64,000 nucleotides of DNA from Microbacterium terrae (GCF_017831975.1 NZ_JAFDSS010000001.1:1860001-1924000), one strand, 5' to 3'; positions 19,515-28,548 are shown, numbered from the stretch's first letter. Program-made: numbers and translations. The notes: generated by a model not told the origin, from the letters alone.

Positions 19515-20424
19515 ACTCCCCGAGCCCGGCCGCGTCGTCGTCGCCGGATCGTCGGGCCTCATCGGCACCGCGCTGGTGGAGAGCCTGCGCGCTGACGGGA
19601 TCACCGTCTCGCGGCTCGTGCGCCGCGCGCCCGCCGCCCCCGATGAGATCGAATGGAGCCCGGGCGACCGGCCGCTCGATCCGGCCGTGCTCGACGGCGC
19701 TCGCGCGGTCGTGTGCCTGAGCGGCGCGAGCATCGGCCGACTCCCCTGGACGAAGGCCTACCGGCGCACGCTGCTGTGGTCGCGCGTCGCGCCGACCCGC
19801 ACGATCGCGGGCGCAGTCGCGGCGCTGGGGGACGCCGCGCCGGCGTTCGTCTCGGCCTCCGCCGTCGGGTTCTACGGCTCCGCCCCCGGCGAACGACTGA
19901 CGGAGGCGTCGCCGCGCGGCGAGACCTTCCTCGCCGACGTGTGCGGCGAGTGGGAGTCCGCGGCACTCGGCGCCGGCGACCGCGCGCGGGTGACCCTGCT
20001 GCGCACCGCTCCGATCGTGCACCCCGAGGGCGTGCTCAAGCCCCTGATGCTGCTCACGCGGCTGGGCCTCGGCGGCCCGATCGGCCGGGGCACCCAGGTA
20101 TGGCCGTGGATCTCGCTCGCCGACGAGGTGCGCGGCATCCGTCATGTGATCGACGGCTCCGTCACCGGGCCCGTCAACCTCACCGGGCCGCAGCGCGCCA
20201 CCGCGAACGACCTCGGCTTCGCCCTGGCGGTGCGGATGAACCGGCCGTTCCTGGTCCCGGCTCCGGAGTGGGCGCTGCGCGTCGCGCTCAGCGCCGACGC
20301 CACGCAGTCGCTGCTGACCTCCGACGCCCATGTCGTGCCCGAGGTTCTCGAGCGGACCGGGTTCGTGTTCGAGCATCCCACCGTCGAAGACGCGGTCTCC
20401 GCGGCCGTCGACGCACCCGCGTGA
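19507..20424 (+). CDS. TIGR01777-type NAD-dependent epimerase (SDR39U1/YfcH-like)
   Basis: 305 residues. N-terminal Rossmann motif VVVAGSSGLIGTALVESL, the family segment SGASIGRLPWTKAYRRTLLWSRV, FVSASAVGFYGSAPGERLTE, and WPWISLADEVRGI in the middle. The family function is not well known. It starts with TTG, overlapping the OsmC gene by eight bases, with no other reasonable start, so translation is probably coupled. Confidence 0.88.
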   Translation: MPELPEPGRVVVAGSSGLIGTALVESLRADGITVSRLVRRAPAAPDEIEWSPGDRPLDPAVLDGARAVVCLSGASIGRLPWTKAYRRTLLWSRVAPTRTIAGAVAALGDAAPAFVSASAVGFYGSAPGERLTEASPRGETFLADVCGEWESAALGAGDRARVTLLRTAPIVHPEGVLKPLMLLTRLGLGGPIGRGTQVWPWISLADEVRGIRHVIDGSVTGPVNLTGPQRATANDLGFALAVRMNRPFLVPAPEWALRVALSADATQSLLTSDAHVVPEVLERTGFVFEHPTVEDAVSAAVDAPA

Positions 20425-20439
20425 CCGGCCGCGTCGCCG

Positions 20440-20886
20440 TCAGCGACGGTCGGCGCGCTCGAGCCTGATGGCCGTGCGCACGGCTTCGCGCGCTCGCCGG
20501 CGATCTCCGGAGGCGTCGTAGGCGAGGCCCAGGCGGTACCAGGCCGCCCAGTCGTCGGGGTGCGCCTCGACATCCGCTCGATAGGCCGGGAACAGCGCAT
20601 CCGCGTCCTCGCGCACCGGCTGTCCGCTGGGTCGCACCGCCACGTCGTCGGTCGGGAGGGCGCCCTCCGCCTCGAGGCGCGCGCCGAGCTGCTGAGCGCG
20701 CACGCCGAACCACAGCTCGCGCCCGAGCGCCCACGCGGCGATGAGCGGGAGCACCACCAACGCGGCTCCGAACGCGATCGCGACCGGGTCGGGCGTCGTC
20801 AGCAGCAGCCAGGCGCGCTGCCCCACGAGCACGATGTACACCGCGAGCATCACCGCCATCACGGCGACGCCGATGCGGGCGCTCAT
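20440..20886 (-). CDS. Small membrane protein with a TPR-like tail
   Basis: 148 residues. Two membrane segments (about 4-26 and 37-58) followed by a short cytoplasmic tail with one TPR-like helix pair (DDWAAWYRLGLAYDASGDRRRAREA). Its ATG overlaps the dapB stop (ATGA at 20883-20886), so it is coupled to dapB. The function is unknown; TPRs usually bind proteins. Confidence 0.75.
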   Translation of the reverse strand: MSARIGVAVMAVMLAVYIVLVGQRAWLLLTTPDPVAIAFGAALVVLPLIAAWALGRELWFGVRAQQLGARLEAEGALPTDDVAVRPSGQPVREDADALFPAYRADVEAHPDDWAAWYRLGLAYDASGDRRRAREAVRTAIRLERADRR

Positions 20887-21695
20887 GCTCCGGTGGCGCG
20901 CGCGACCTGGCCGGGCACGCCGCCCTCGTCGACGGGGCGCGTCTCGCGCGGACCGCGCGGACGGATGCCGATGTCGACGAGGCTGTCGAGCCCGACTGTC
21001 ACACCACGGCCGTCGCGCGCGGCGACGAGGGCGAGACGGATGCCGGGGGCGTAGGCCGCCGCGGGCTCGACGGTGTCGTGGGTGATGGTGAGCGACTCCC
21101 CCGGCCCCGAGAGGATGGTCTCCTGACGCGCGACGACGCCCGGCCGGCGGAGCGAGTGGATGGGCACGCTCGCGACCTGCTGGCCGCGCGCGCGCTGGTC
21201 GACATGGGGCGACTCGACCGGACCGACGTCGGACCGGGCGGCCGCGATGAGCTCGGCGGTGCGCACCGCCGTCCCGCTCGGCGAGTCGATCTTGGTCTCG
21301 CGGTGGGCCTCGACGATCTCGACCGAGCCGAAGAACGGCGCCGCCGCGGCCGCGAGGGCCGAGCCGAGCACCGAGCCGAGCGAGAAGTTCGGCACGAACA
21401 GCGCGCCGGTGCCGGCGGCGTCGACGAGCGGTCGCACGAGCGCGATGCGCTCCGCCGACCATCCCGACGTGCCGACGAGCACGTTCACGCCCCGCTCGAC
21501 TGCGGCGCGCACGACGTCGATCGACACGGCGGGCACGGATGCGTCGACGACGAGGTCTGCGCCGTCGAGCTCCGACATCCCCGAGCGGGAGGTGAGCACC
21601 GCCACGACCTCGAATCCGGGTTCGTCGTCGATCACCTGGTGGATGATCCCCCCGAGCTTGCCGGTGCCGCCCACGAGGGCCACGCGCGTCGTCAT
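20883..21695 (-). CDS. dapB: 4-hydroxy-tetrahydrodipicolinate reductase
   Basis: 270 residues. N-terminal NAD(P)-binding VALVGGTGKLGGII, TSGWSAERIAL, and the catalytic segment EAHRETKIDSPSGTA; the usual ELHHxxKxDAPSGTA form is slightly altered but keeps the His and Lys. It follows DapA in lysine/diaminopimelate synthesis. TAGGAT at 21702-21707 (minus strand) ends six bases before ATG, a leaderless promoter facing the next gene's divergent one. Confidence 0.93.
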   Translation of the reverse strand: MTTRVALVGGTGKLGGIIHQVIDDEPGFEVVAVLTSRSGMSELDGADLVVDASVPAVSIDVVRAAVERGVNVLVGTSGWSAERIALVRPLVDAAGTGALFVPNFSLGSVLGSALAAAAAPFFGSVEIVEAHRETKIDSPSGTAVRTAELIAAARSDVGPVESPHVDQRARGQQVASVPIHSLRRPGVVARQETILSGPGESLTITHDTVEPAAAYAPGIRLALVAARDGRGVTVGLDSLVDIGIRPRGPRETRPVDEGGVPGQVARATGA

Positions 21696-21772
21696 GCCTC
21701 AATCCTAGGCGCGGGCCCGCCGCACTCCGCCGAACGGGCGGGCACCGCCGGTTCGGCGCCTACGCTGGAATC

Positions 21773-22246
21773 GTGGTCACCTTCCGCCCCTCCGCCGCCG
21801 ACGCGGCCGACGCCCACGAGCTGCTCGCCGAGTACTTCGCGTCGCGGGTCGTCGGCTTCGCCGAGCAGAGCGTCGTGTACACGACGAAGTTCCCCGACCC
21901 GGCGGTGTTCGAGCCGCCTGCGGGCGTGTTCGTCATCGCCGAGGACGACGACGGTCCTGTCGGCTGCGGCGGCATCCGTGCGGTGCCTGACGGGCCTCGC
22001 GGCGTGCGCTACGAGGTGAAGCACCTCTACCTGCGTCCGCGCACGCGCGGGCGCGGCTGGGGGCGGCTGCTGCTCGACGACCTGATCGCCCGTGCACGGG
22101 AGCTCGGCGCGCGCGAGCTCGTGCTCGACACCCACCACTCGCTCGAGGCCGCGGCCGCGCTCTACGCCCGCACCGGCTTCGCCGAGATCGCGCCCTACAA
22201 CGACAACCCGAACGCCTCGCGCTGGTACGCGCTCGCCCTCGACTAG
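21773..22246 (+). CDS. GNAT-family N-acetyltransferase
   Basis: 157 residues. The acetyl-CoA site is in RPRTRGRGWGRLLLDDLIARA; LVLDTHHSLEAAAALYARTGF follows. The motif pattern is typical of small-molecule acetyltransferases; the substrate is unknown. TACGCT at 21761-21766 ends six bases before GTG, so the mRNA is leaderless. Its stop codon shares the palindrome CTAG (22243-22246) with the stop of the convergent RimB-like gene. Confidence 0.87.
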   Translation: MVTFRPSAADAADAHELLAEYFASRVVGFAEQSVVYTTKFPDPAVFEPPAGVFVIAEDDDGPVGCGGIRAVPDGPRGVRYEVKHLYLRPRTRGRGWGRLLLDDLIARARELGARELVLDTHHSLEAAAALYARTGFAEIAPYNDNPNASRWYALALD

Positions 22247-22758
22247 GCAGCCGACGCGTCGTCGGTGTCCGCGCCCTCGGCGGGACGACCCCGGTTGCGG
22301 CGCCGCACCTCCTTCGGGGCACGCCCGCCCAGGAACGACCGGCCCGAGTCGACGACGAAGCCATGACGGAGCGCCTGCCGCCCGATCAGCATGCGGAAGC
22401 CCATCTGGTCGCGGTTGGTGAGGGTGACCTCGGCGGTGAACTCGCGACCGAGCATCTTCACCGCCATCAGCACGACATAGCGCTGCTGCGTGTGCCCCGA
22501 CGAACTGCGGATGAGGCGTCGGTCGTGGACGGGCATCTCGACGATCACGGTGTCGTCGGCCGACCGCTGCCAGGGGTGGATACCGAAGCGCACCCACGCG
22601 TCGCCGTCGCGGTCGAACTCCTCGATGTCGAACGCATGCAGAGCGGACGTGCGCGCACCGGTGTCGAGCTTCGCCTTGAGCCACGGAACATCGCTCTGCG
22701 GAAGGCTCACCCACTCGCGCCACCCGGCGATGGTGTTTGAATGGACGGGTTGCTTCAC
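22243..22758 (-). CDS. rimB: RimB-like retropepsin (putative ATP-dependent zinc protease family)
   Basis: 171 residues. AGWREWVSLP and KAKLDTGARTSALHA (Asp-Thr-Gly at 32-34) match COG4067/PF05618. The Pseudomonas member RimB is a retropepsin-like protease that removes glutamates added to ribosomal protein S6 by RimK. The divergent neighbour here is a RimK, which supports this role. The C-terminus is basic and then acidic and not conserved. GTG 22758 is six bases after GATGAT; GTG 22764 is the alternative. The symbol is by family and context. Confidence 0.82.
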   Translation of the reverse strand: MKQPVHSNTIAGWREWVSLPQSDVPWLKAKLDTGARTSALHAFDIEEFDRDGDAWVRFGIHPWQRSADDTVIVEMPVHDRRLIRSSSGHTQQRYVVLMAVKMLGREFTAEVTLTNRDQMGFRMLIGRQALRHGFVVDSGRSFLGGRAPKEVRRRNRGRPAEGADTDDASAA

Positions 22759-22784
22759 CCCCACATCATCTCAGGGACCCACGA

Positions 22785-23987
22785 ATGAAACTCGCAGTCC
22801 TCTCGCGTGCCCCGAGAGCGTATTCGACCCAGCGTCTCCGTGCTGCAGCGCTGCAGCGGGGCCACACGGTCAAGGTTCTCGACACGCTCCGCTTCGGAAT
22901 CGACCTCACCGGCGGCGAGCCCGACCTCGTCTATCGCGGCCGGCCGCTGTCGGACTACGACGCGATCCTCCCCCGCATCGGCAATTCGATCACCTACTTC
23001 GGCACGGCCGTGGTGCGCCAGTTCGAGCAGATGGACGTCTACACGCCCAACACCGCCAACGGCATCTCGAACGCGCGCGACAAGCTGCGGGCCACCCAGA
23101 TCCTCTCGCGCCACAACATCGGCATCCCGGGCACCGCCTTCGTCCGCAACCGGGCCGATGTGCGCCCCGCCATCGAGCGGGTCGGCGGCGCACCCGTCGT
23201 CATCAAGCTCCTCGAAGGCACTCAGGGCATCGGCGTCATCCTCGCCCCGCAGGTGAAGGTCGCCGAGGCGATCATCGAGACGCTCCACTCCACCAAGCAG
23301 AACGTGCTCATCCAGCGCTTCATCGCCGAGAGCCGTGGTCGCGACATCCGCGCACTCGTCATCGGCGACCGGGTCGTCGCCGCGATGCGGCGCGTCGCGA
23401 ACGGCGACGAGTTCCGCTCGAACGTGCACCGCGGCGGCAGCGTCGAACCGGTCGAGCTGACGCCCGCCTACGAGGAGGCGGCCGTGCGCTCGGCGCAGAT
23501 CATGGGGCTGAAGGTCGCCGGCGTCGACATGCTCGAAGGCGACGAGGGGCCGCTGGTGATGGAGGTCAACTCCTCCCCCGGCCTTCAGGGAATCGAGTCG
23601 GCGACGAACCTCGACGTCGCCGGCGCCATCATCGACTTCATCGCCAACCAGGTCGCCTTCCCCGAGATCGACGTGCGCCAGCGGCTCACCGTGTCGACCG
23701 GCTACGGGGTGGCCGAGCTGCTCGTGCACGGCGACGCCGACCTGATCGGCAAGAGCCTGGGCGAGTCGGGCCTGTGGGAGCGCGACATCACGGTGCTGAC
23801 CCTGCACCGGGGCACCTCGGTCATCCCCAACCCGCGCAAGGGCGTCGTGCTCGAAGCGGATGACCGCCTGCTGTGCTTCGGCAAGCTCGAGGAGATGCGC
23901 TCGATGATCCCCGAGCGGCGCCGCCGCCGGGCGAAGATGCGAAAGCTCCCGAAGGACCCGATCCCGCTCGAGGGCGAGAACGGCTGA
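22785..23987 (+). CDS. rimK: RimK ATP-grasp glutamate ligase with C-terminal RCK_C domain
   Basis: 400 residues against about 300 for E. coli RimK. Residues 1-300 are a full RimK: LAVLSRAPRAYSTQRL, YDAILPRIGNSITYFGTA, KLLEGTQGIGV, FRSNVHRGG and LVMEVNSSPGLQGIE. Residues about 306-375 form an RCK_C/TrkA_C domain: VAELLVHGDADLIGKSLGE, ITVLTLHRGTSVIPNP, VVLEADDRLLCFG. The tail is basic. RimK adds glutamate to the C-terminus of ribosomal protein S6. RCK_C domains bind ligands, in several bacteria c-di-AMP, so activity may be ligand-controlled. AGGGA lies eight bases before ATG. Confidence 0.9.
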   Translation: MKLAVLSRAPRAYSTQRLRAAALQRGHTVKVLDTLRFGIDLTGGEPDLVYRGRPLSDYDAILPRIGNSITYFGTAVVRQFEQMDVYTPNTANGISNARDKLRATQILSRHNIGIPGTAFVRNRADVRPAIERVGGAPVVIKLLEGTQGIGVILAPQVKVAEAIIETLHSTKQNVLIQRFIAESRGRDIRALVIGDRVVAAMRRVANGDEFRSNVHRGGSVEPVELTPAYEEAAVRSAQIMGLKVAGVDMLEGDEGPLVMEVNSSPGLQGIESATNLDVAGAIIDFIANQVAFPEIDVRQRLTVSTGYGVAELLVHGDADLIGKSLGESGLWERDITVLTLHRGTSVIPNPRKGVVLEADDRLLCFGKLEEMRSMIPERRRRRAKMRKLPKDPIPLEGENG

Positions 23988-24025
23988 CCGGCCGGCAGCA
24001 CCCGCTCGGTCGGCTGCGCCGCGCG

Positions 24026-24628
24026 TCAGACCGGGTAGATCTCCGGCAGACCGGTGCGCAGCTCGACCGGCAGGTGCGCCATGTCGTTGTGCGAGAGCAG
24101 CGTCCACGGACGCCCCTGCTTCTGCGCGAAGACCGTCAGCCCGCAATGCGCCTGATTGAGGGTCATCCAGCGCCACTCCGGTGCCTGGAGGACTTCGCGC
24201 ACGAACCACGCGATGACGAAGTTGTGCGTGATGATCAGGTCGTGCACCTCGCCGCGCTTGCGCACCAGGAACTCGCTCACCGCATCCGACATCTGCGCCC
24301 GTCCGGCATCGATCTCCGCCTCGGTGACCGAGTTGAAGAACGGCTCGAACGCCGAGGGCGTGTCGGGGGTCATGCCGGTCGGAACGCAGTCGAACAGGAG
24401 CGCCGAGGGTTCGGGCGACACCGACGGCATCCGCTCGGCCACCGCCTGCGCCGTCTGAGCGGCCCGCTCGAGGGGCGAGTGCCGCACCGAGTCGAACGGA
24501 ACGCCGGACAAGCGGTCGGCCAGCAGAGAGGCCTGGCGGCGCCCACGCGGTGAGAGCGGTCCGTCGACCATTCCGTGCTCCGCGTCCTGATGCTCGCCAT
24601 GCCGCACGAGATAGATGTAGTGCGTCAC
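24026..24628 (-). CDS. Histidine phosphatase superfamily protein
   Basis: 200 residues. The catalytic LVRHGEHQD motif is near the N-terminus, with SPLERAAQTAQ and IITHNFVIAWFV (second His) further on. Members remove phosphate from sugars, proteins or metabolites; the substrate is not clear. The GTG at 24628 is preferred because GGAG lies eight bases upstream; a GTG at 24637 overlaps that site. Confidence 0.87.
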   Translation of the reverse strand: MTHYIYLVRHGEHQDAEHGMVDGPLSPRGRRQASLLADRLSGVPFDSVRHSPLERAAQTAQAVAERMPSVSPEPSALLFDCVPTGMTPDTPSAFEPFFNSVTEAEIDAGRAQMSDAVSEFLVRKRGEVHDLIITHNFVIAWFVREVLQAPEWRWMTLNQAHCGLTVFAQKQGRPWTLLSHNDMAHLPVELRTGLPEIYPV

Positions 24629-24695
24629 GCAGCTCACTCCGTCGGGGGGTTGCGCACCCCCGTCGGAGGCACCCCTCCACCCTACGACAGCAGGG

Positions 24696-25748
24696 TCACT
24701 GAGCGGCGCGGGCGATCTCGGCCAGTTGCGCCCGATTCAGCTGCACCCCGACGCCCTGCACCATCTCTTCGACGTGATGAGGGGCGAACGCGTTCACGAT
24801 CGGGGCGACTACCTGCTTCTGGGCGAGCAACCAGGCCACGGCCACCGCCGCATCGGGAACGCCGAGCTCGGCTCCGACGGCGTCGAGGGCGCGCAGCGTC
24901 CGGCTGCCGCGGCGGTTGATGTTCGCCGCGAGCTGGGCGCCGCGCACCGAGAAGCCGCTGCGGCCCTTCGTGCGGTGACGACCCGAGAGGAATCCGTGCT
25001 CCAGCGCATGCGACGGCGTCACCGCCATGCCCTGCGCCCCGGCGACGAGTTTGAGGTCGGCGTCGAACTCGTGACGGCGCAGCACGTTGTACGGCACGTC
25101 GAGCACCGTGATCCGGGGGTAGCCGGCGGAGGCGAAGATGCGCGCCTCGACGAGCTGGGCGGCGGTGTAGCCGGCGGCGCCGACGATGCGGACCTTGCCG
25201 GCCTCGACCAGCCACTCGGCAGTCGCGAGGGTGTCTTCGAGCGCGGTCGTGGAGTCGGCGACGGCATCGAGGTAGAGCACGTCGATCCGGTCGGTGCGCA
25301 GTCGCGTCAGCGAGGCCTCGACGGCGCGCACGAGGTTCACCGGTCCGAGCCCGGGGTTGTCGGGGTTCGCGCCGATGCGGTCGGCGAGCACGACGTCGTC
25401 GCGGAGCCCGCGCGAGTGCAGCCACTGGCCGATGATGTGCTCGCTGCGCCCGCCGGCATAGCCGTCGGACGAATGCACCATGTTGCCGCCGAGCTCGACA
25501 TACGTGTCGAGGATGTCGTGGCTCGACTCGAGATCGACGTTCCAGCCGAACTCGCCGCCGCCGAGGACGAGCGGGAACACCGGCGGCCCGCCCTCGCCGA
25601 GCGTGACGCGGACGTCGTTGCCGACCCCCGGACCCTGCACCGGAATGGGGGCCGAGGGGTGCGGAGTCCCCGGGGCCGGAGCGGCTGGAGCGGCGGCATC
25701 CGCGCGCGTCTCGTGCTGCGTCAGTGTCGCATCTGCGTCGAAAGCCAT
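24696..25748 (-). CDS. Aldo/keto reductase-like protein with altered catalytic residues
   Basis: 350 residues. The AKR barrel is clear (LGGGEFGWN, LVRAVEASLTRLRTDRIDVLYL, VGAAGYTAAQL, AVAVAWLLAQ). Of the usual Asp-Tyr-Lys-His tetrad only Tyr97 remains: the Asp position is His92, the Lys position Arg124 (LADRIG) and the His position Asp161 (LYLDAVAD). It may be catalytically changed or a binding protein. A 45-residue Ala/Pro-rich N-terminus precedes the barrel. ATG 25748 follows a GAGGGGGG ribosome site. Stand-alone gene. Confidence 0.82.
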   Translation of the reverse strand: MAFDADATLTQHETRADAAAPAAPAPGTPHPSAPIPVQGPGVGNDVRVTLGEGGPPVFPLVLGGGEFGWNVDLESSHDILDTYVELGGNMVHSSDGYAGGRSEHIIGQWLHSRGLRDDVVLADRIGANPDNPGLGPVNLVRAVEASLTRLRTDRIDVLYLDAVADSTTALEDTLATAEWLVEAGKVRIVGAAGYTAAQLVEARIFASAGYPRITVLDVPYNVLRRHEFDADLKLVAGAQGMAVTPSHALEHGFLSGRHRTKGRSGFSVRGAQLAANINRRGSRTLRALDAVGAELGVPDAAVAVAWLLAQKQVVAPIVNAFAPHHVEEMVQGVGVQLNRAQLAEIARAAQ

Positions 25749-25964
25749 CTCACCCCCCTCACTCGATACCCTGCGGGAATCTCGTGGGTCCACGTCTTGC
25801 GCCCCCCGGCGCGGTACTTCGAGGGTAGGGCAGACCGGACATGGCTGAGTTCGCCACGACGTCGCAGTGGTGAATATTGCATAACGCTTTCATCACATCC
25901 CGGCCGCGATGCCGCCGACGTCCGCCATCCGGTGGACATGCGGGCATTCATGGAGGGGAACGAC

Positions 25965-26005
25965 GGATGCCCGCCATCCTCCACCAGGGAGGACGACGGG
26001 CATCC
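25965..26005 (-). terminator. Terminator hairpin after pnp
   Basis: GGATGCCCG (25965-25973) pairs with CGGGCATCC (25997-26005), and an inner TCCTCC/GGAGGA stem extends it. It begins 16 bases past the pnp stop codon. The T-run on the minus strand is weak, so it may also protect the 3' end of the mRNA. Confidence 0.6.
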
Positions 26006-26020
26006 GGACAGGGCTTCGGC

Positions 26021-28303
26021 TCACGCCTCGGCGGGCGCCTCCACGGCCTCTGCCGCCGGAGCGGCGTCAGCGGCCTCTTCGACCACGGGCTCGAGCGAGA
26101 GCTTGCCGCGGTCGTCGATCTTGGTGATGCGCACCAGGAGCTTCTGGCCGACACCGAGAACGTCCTCGACGTTCTCGACGCGCTTGCCGCCGGCGAGCTT
26201 GCGGACCTCGCTGACGTGCAGCAGTCCGTCCTTGCCGGGCAGGAGCGAGATGAACGCACCGAACGTGGCGATCTTGACGACAGTTCCGAGGAACTGCTCG
26301 CCGACCTCCGGGTTGGTGGGGTTCGCGATCGCGTTGACCTGGGCACGGGCGGCCTCGGCCGACGGGCCGTCGGTCGCGCCGATGTAGACGGTACCGTCCT
26401 CCTCGATGGAGATCTGCGCGCCGGTCTCGTCCTGGATCGCGTTGATCGTCTTGCCCTTCGGGCCGATCAGCTCGCCGATCTTGTCGACCGGGATCTGCAC
26501 GCTGATCACGCGCGGCGCGGTCGGCGCCATCTCGTCGGGGCTGTCGATCGCGGCGTTCAGCACGTTGAGGATCGTCAGACGCGCGTCGCGCGCCTGCTGC
26601 AGCGCGGCGGTCAGCACCGACGACGGGATGCCGTCGAGCTTCGTGTCGAGCTGGATCGCGGTGACGAACTCGCTGGTTCCCGCGACCTTGAAGTCCATGT
26701 CGCCGAGCGCGTCCTCCGCGCCCAGGATGTCGGTCAGCGCCGCGTAGCGGGTCTGACCGTCGACCTCGTCGGACACGAGACCCATCGCGATGCCCGCGAC
26801 GGGTGCGCGCAGCGGCACACCGGCGTTGAGCAGCGACAGGGTCGACGCGCACACCGAGCCCATCGACGTGGAGCCGTTGGAACCGAGCGCCTCGGAGACC
26901 TGACGGATCGCGTACGGGAACTCCTCGCGGCTGGGCAGCACCGGCACGAGCGCGCGCTCGGCGAGGAAGCCGTGCCCGATCTCGCGACGCTTCGGCGAAC
27001 CGACACGGCCGGTCTCACCGGTCGAGTACGGCGGGAAGTTGTAGTGGTGCATGTAGCGCTTGCTCGTGACGGGCGACAGCGAGTCGATCTGCTGCTCCAT
27101 CTTGAGCATGTTCAGCGTGGTGACGCCCAGGATCTGGGTCTCGCCGCGCTGGAAGATCGCCGAGCCGTGCACGCGCGGGATGACCTGCACCTCTGCGTCG
27201 AGCGGACGGATGTCGGCGAGGCCACGGCCGTCCATGCGCACACCCTCGCTGAGGATGCGACCGCGGACGATGAGCTTGGTGACCGACTTGTACGCCGCAC
27301 CGAACTCGCTCGCCGCGACGGCGGGCAGCTCACCCGACTCGATCGCCGCAGCGAGCTCCGCCTTGACGGCGTCCTTGAGCTCGTCGTCGGCGTTCTGACG
27401 GGCCTGCTTGTCGGCGATCTGGTAGATCGGGACGAGCTTGTCGTAGGCGCGGCCGGCGACGAAGTCGTAGGTCTGCTGGCTGTAGGGAAGGAAGACCGGG
27501 AACTCCTTGATCTCCTTCGCAGCGGTGTTCGCGACGACGTTCTGAGCGGCGACGAGCTGCTTGATGAACGGCTTCGAGGCCTCGAGGCCCTCGGCGACGA
27601 CCTGCTCGTTCGGCTTGGTGGCGCCGCCCTTGATGAGGTTCCACGAGCCCTCGGTGGCCTCGGCCTCGACCATCATGATCGCGACGTCCTCGTTGCCGTC
27701 GGCGTCGGTGATGACGCGACCGGCGACGATGAGGTCGAAGACGGCGTCTTCGAGCTGGCTGACGGTCGGGAACGCGATCCACTGGTCAGCGACGTCGCCG
27801 TGACCGGGGATGAGCGCGAGGCGGACGCCGGCGATCGGGCCCGAGAACGGCAGACCCGAGATCTGGGTCGAGAGCGACGCCGCGTTGATCGCGAGCGCGT
27901 CGTAGAACTCGCCCGGGGCGATCGAGAGCACGGTGACGACGATCTGCACCTCGTTGCGGAGACCGTCGACGAACGACGGACGCAGCGGGCGGTCGATGAG
28001 ACGGCAGACGAGGATCGCCTCGGTCGAGGGGCGACCCTCACGACGGAAGAACGAACCGGGGATCTTGCCGGCGGCGTACGAGCGCTCCTCGACGTCGACG
28101 GTCAGCGGGAAGAAGTCGAAGCCTTCGCGCGGGTGCTTGCCGGCGCTGGTGGCCGAGAGGAGCATCGTCTCCTCGTCGAGGTACGCGGCGACGGCACCCT
28201 GTGCCTGCTGCGCGAGTCGTCCGGTCTCGAAGCGGACGGTGCGGGTGCCGAAGCGGCCGTTGTCGAGAACGGCTTCAGCGGCGGTGATTTCAGGACCTTC
28301 CAA
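26021..28303 (-). CDS. pnp: Polyribonucleotide nucleotidyltransferase (PNPase)
   Basis: 760 residues. Two RNase PH domains (active-site segments [17 protein letters not shown] in the first, then [25 protein letters not shown] in the second), a KH domain ([15 protein letters not shown]) and an S1 domain ([20 protein letters not shown]), ending in an Ala/Glu tail. It degrades RNA using phosphate and adds 3' tails. The start is TTG at 28303, with AAGGAG seven bases upstream; longer in-frame readings lack a ribosome site. A leader of about 230 bases with a hairpin precedes it. rpsO, its usual neighbour, is 11.7 kb away. Confidence 0.96.
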   Translation of the reverse strand: MEGPEITAAEAVLDNGRFGTRTVRFETGRLAQQAQGAVAAYLDEETMLLSATSAGKHPREGFDFFPLTVDVEERSYAAGKIPGSFFRREGRPSTEAILVCRLIDRPLRPSFVDGLRNEVQIVVTVLSIAPGEFYDALAINAASLSTQISGLPFSGPIAGVRLALIPGHGDVADQWIAFPTVSQLEDAVFDLIVAGRVITDADGNEDVAIMMVEAEATEGSWNLIKGGATKPNEQVVAEGLEASKPFIKQLVAAQNVVANTAAKEIKEFPVFLPYSQQTYDFVAGRAYDKLVPIYQIADKQARQNADDELKDAVKAELAAAIESGELPAVAASEFGAAYKSVTKLIVRGRILSEGVRMDGRGLADIRPLDAEVQVIPRVHGSAIFQRGETQILGVTTLNMLKMEQQIDSLSPVTSKRYMHHYNFPPYSTGETGRVGSPKRREIGHGFLAERALVPVLPSREEFPYAIRQVSEALGSNGSTSMGSVCASTLSLLNAGVPLRAPVAGIAMGLVSDEVDGQTRYAALTDILGAEDALGDMDFKVAGTSEFVTAIQLDTKLDGIPSSVLTAALQQARDARLTILNVLNAAIDSPDEMAPTAPRVISVQIPVDKIGELIGPKGKTINAIQDETGAQISIEEDGTVYIGATDGPSAEAARAQVNAIANPTNPEVGEQFLGTVVKIATFGAFISLLPGKDGLLHVSEVRKLAGGKRVENVEDVLGVGQKLLVRITKIDDRGKLSLEPVVEEAADAAPAAEAVEAPAEA

Positions 28304-28548
28304 GAGGTCTCTCCTTCTTTGTTTCATCTCGCGGGCCCGTGTGGCTCGCGAGTGCATGCGAAGGAGCAGGAACAGACAGATCTCGGCGCGCGGCGATGCC
28401 GCGGTGTTCACCAGCACTGGCCACCAGTAGAAATCCACCCGGCGCTGACGACGGGGAGACCACCACAGGGGACCAGCTTCCTGCCGGCCTGCTCCGTGAG
28501 CTCATATGGAGTTGAGCGATCGCCACAAGGGCAACCTGACCCAGCCTA
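28304..28548 (-). promoter_or_regulatory. pnp promoter and long 5' leader with hairpin
   Basis: TAGGCT at 28543-28548 (minus strand) is the best -10, giving a leader of about 230 bases. Near its 3' end, CTCGCG (28347-28352 on the plus strand reads CGCGAG) pairs with 28328-28333, a six-base stem with an inner three-base stem, about 25 bases before the TTG start. PNPase in other bacteria represses itself through a leader hairpin cut by RNase III; the same could happen here. No gene is seen in 28304-28633. Confidence 0.5.

Noticed and set aside
28304..28438. A longer pnp start inside the leader (frame open to 28438)
   Set aside because: No ribosome site for the longer start; TTG 28303 has AAGGAG at good distance and matches the family N-terminus.
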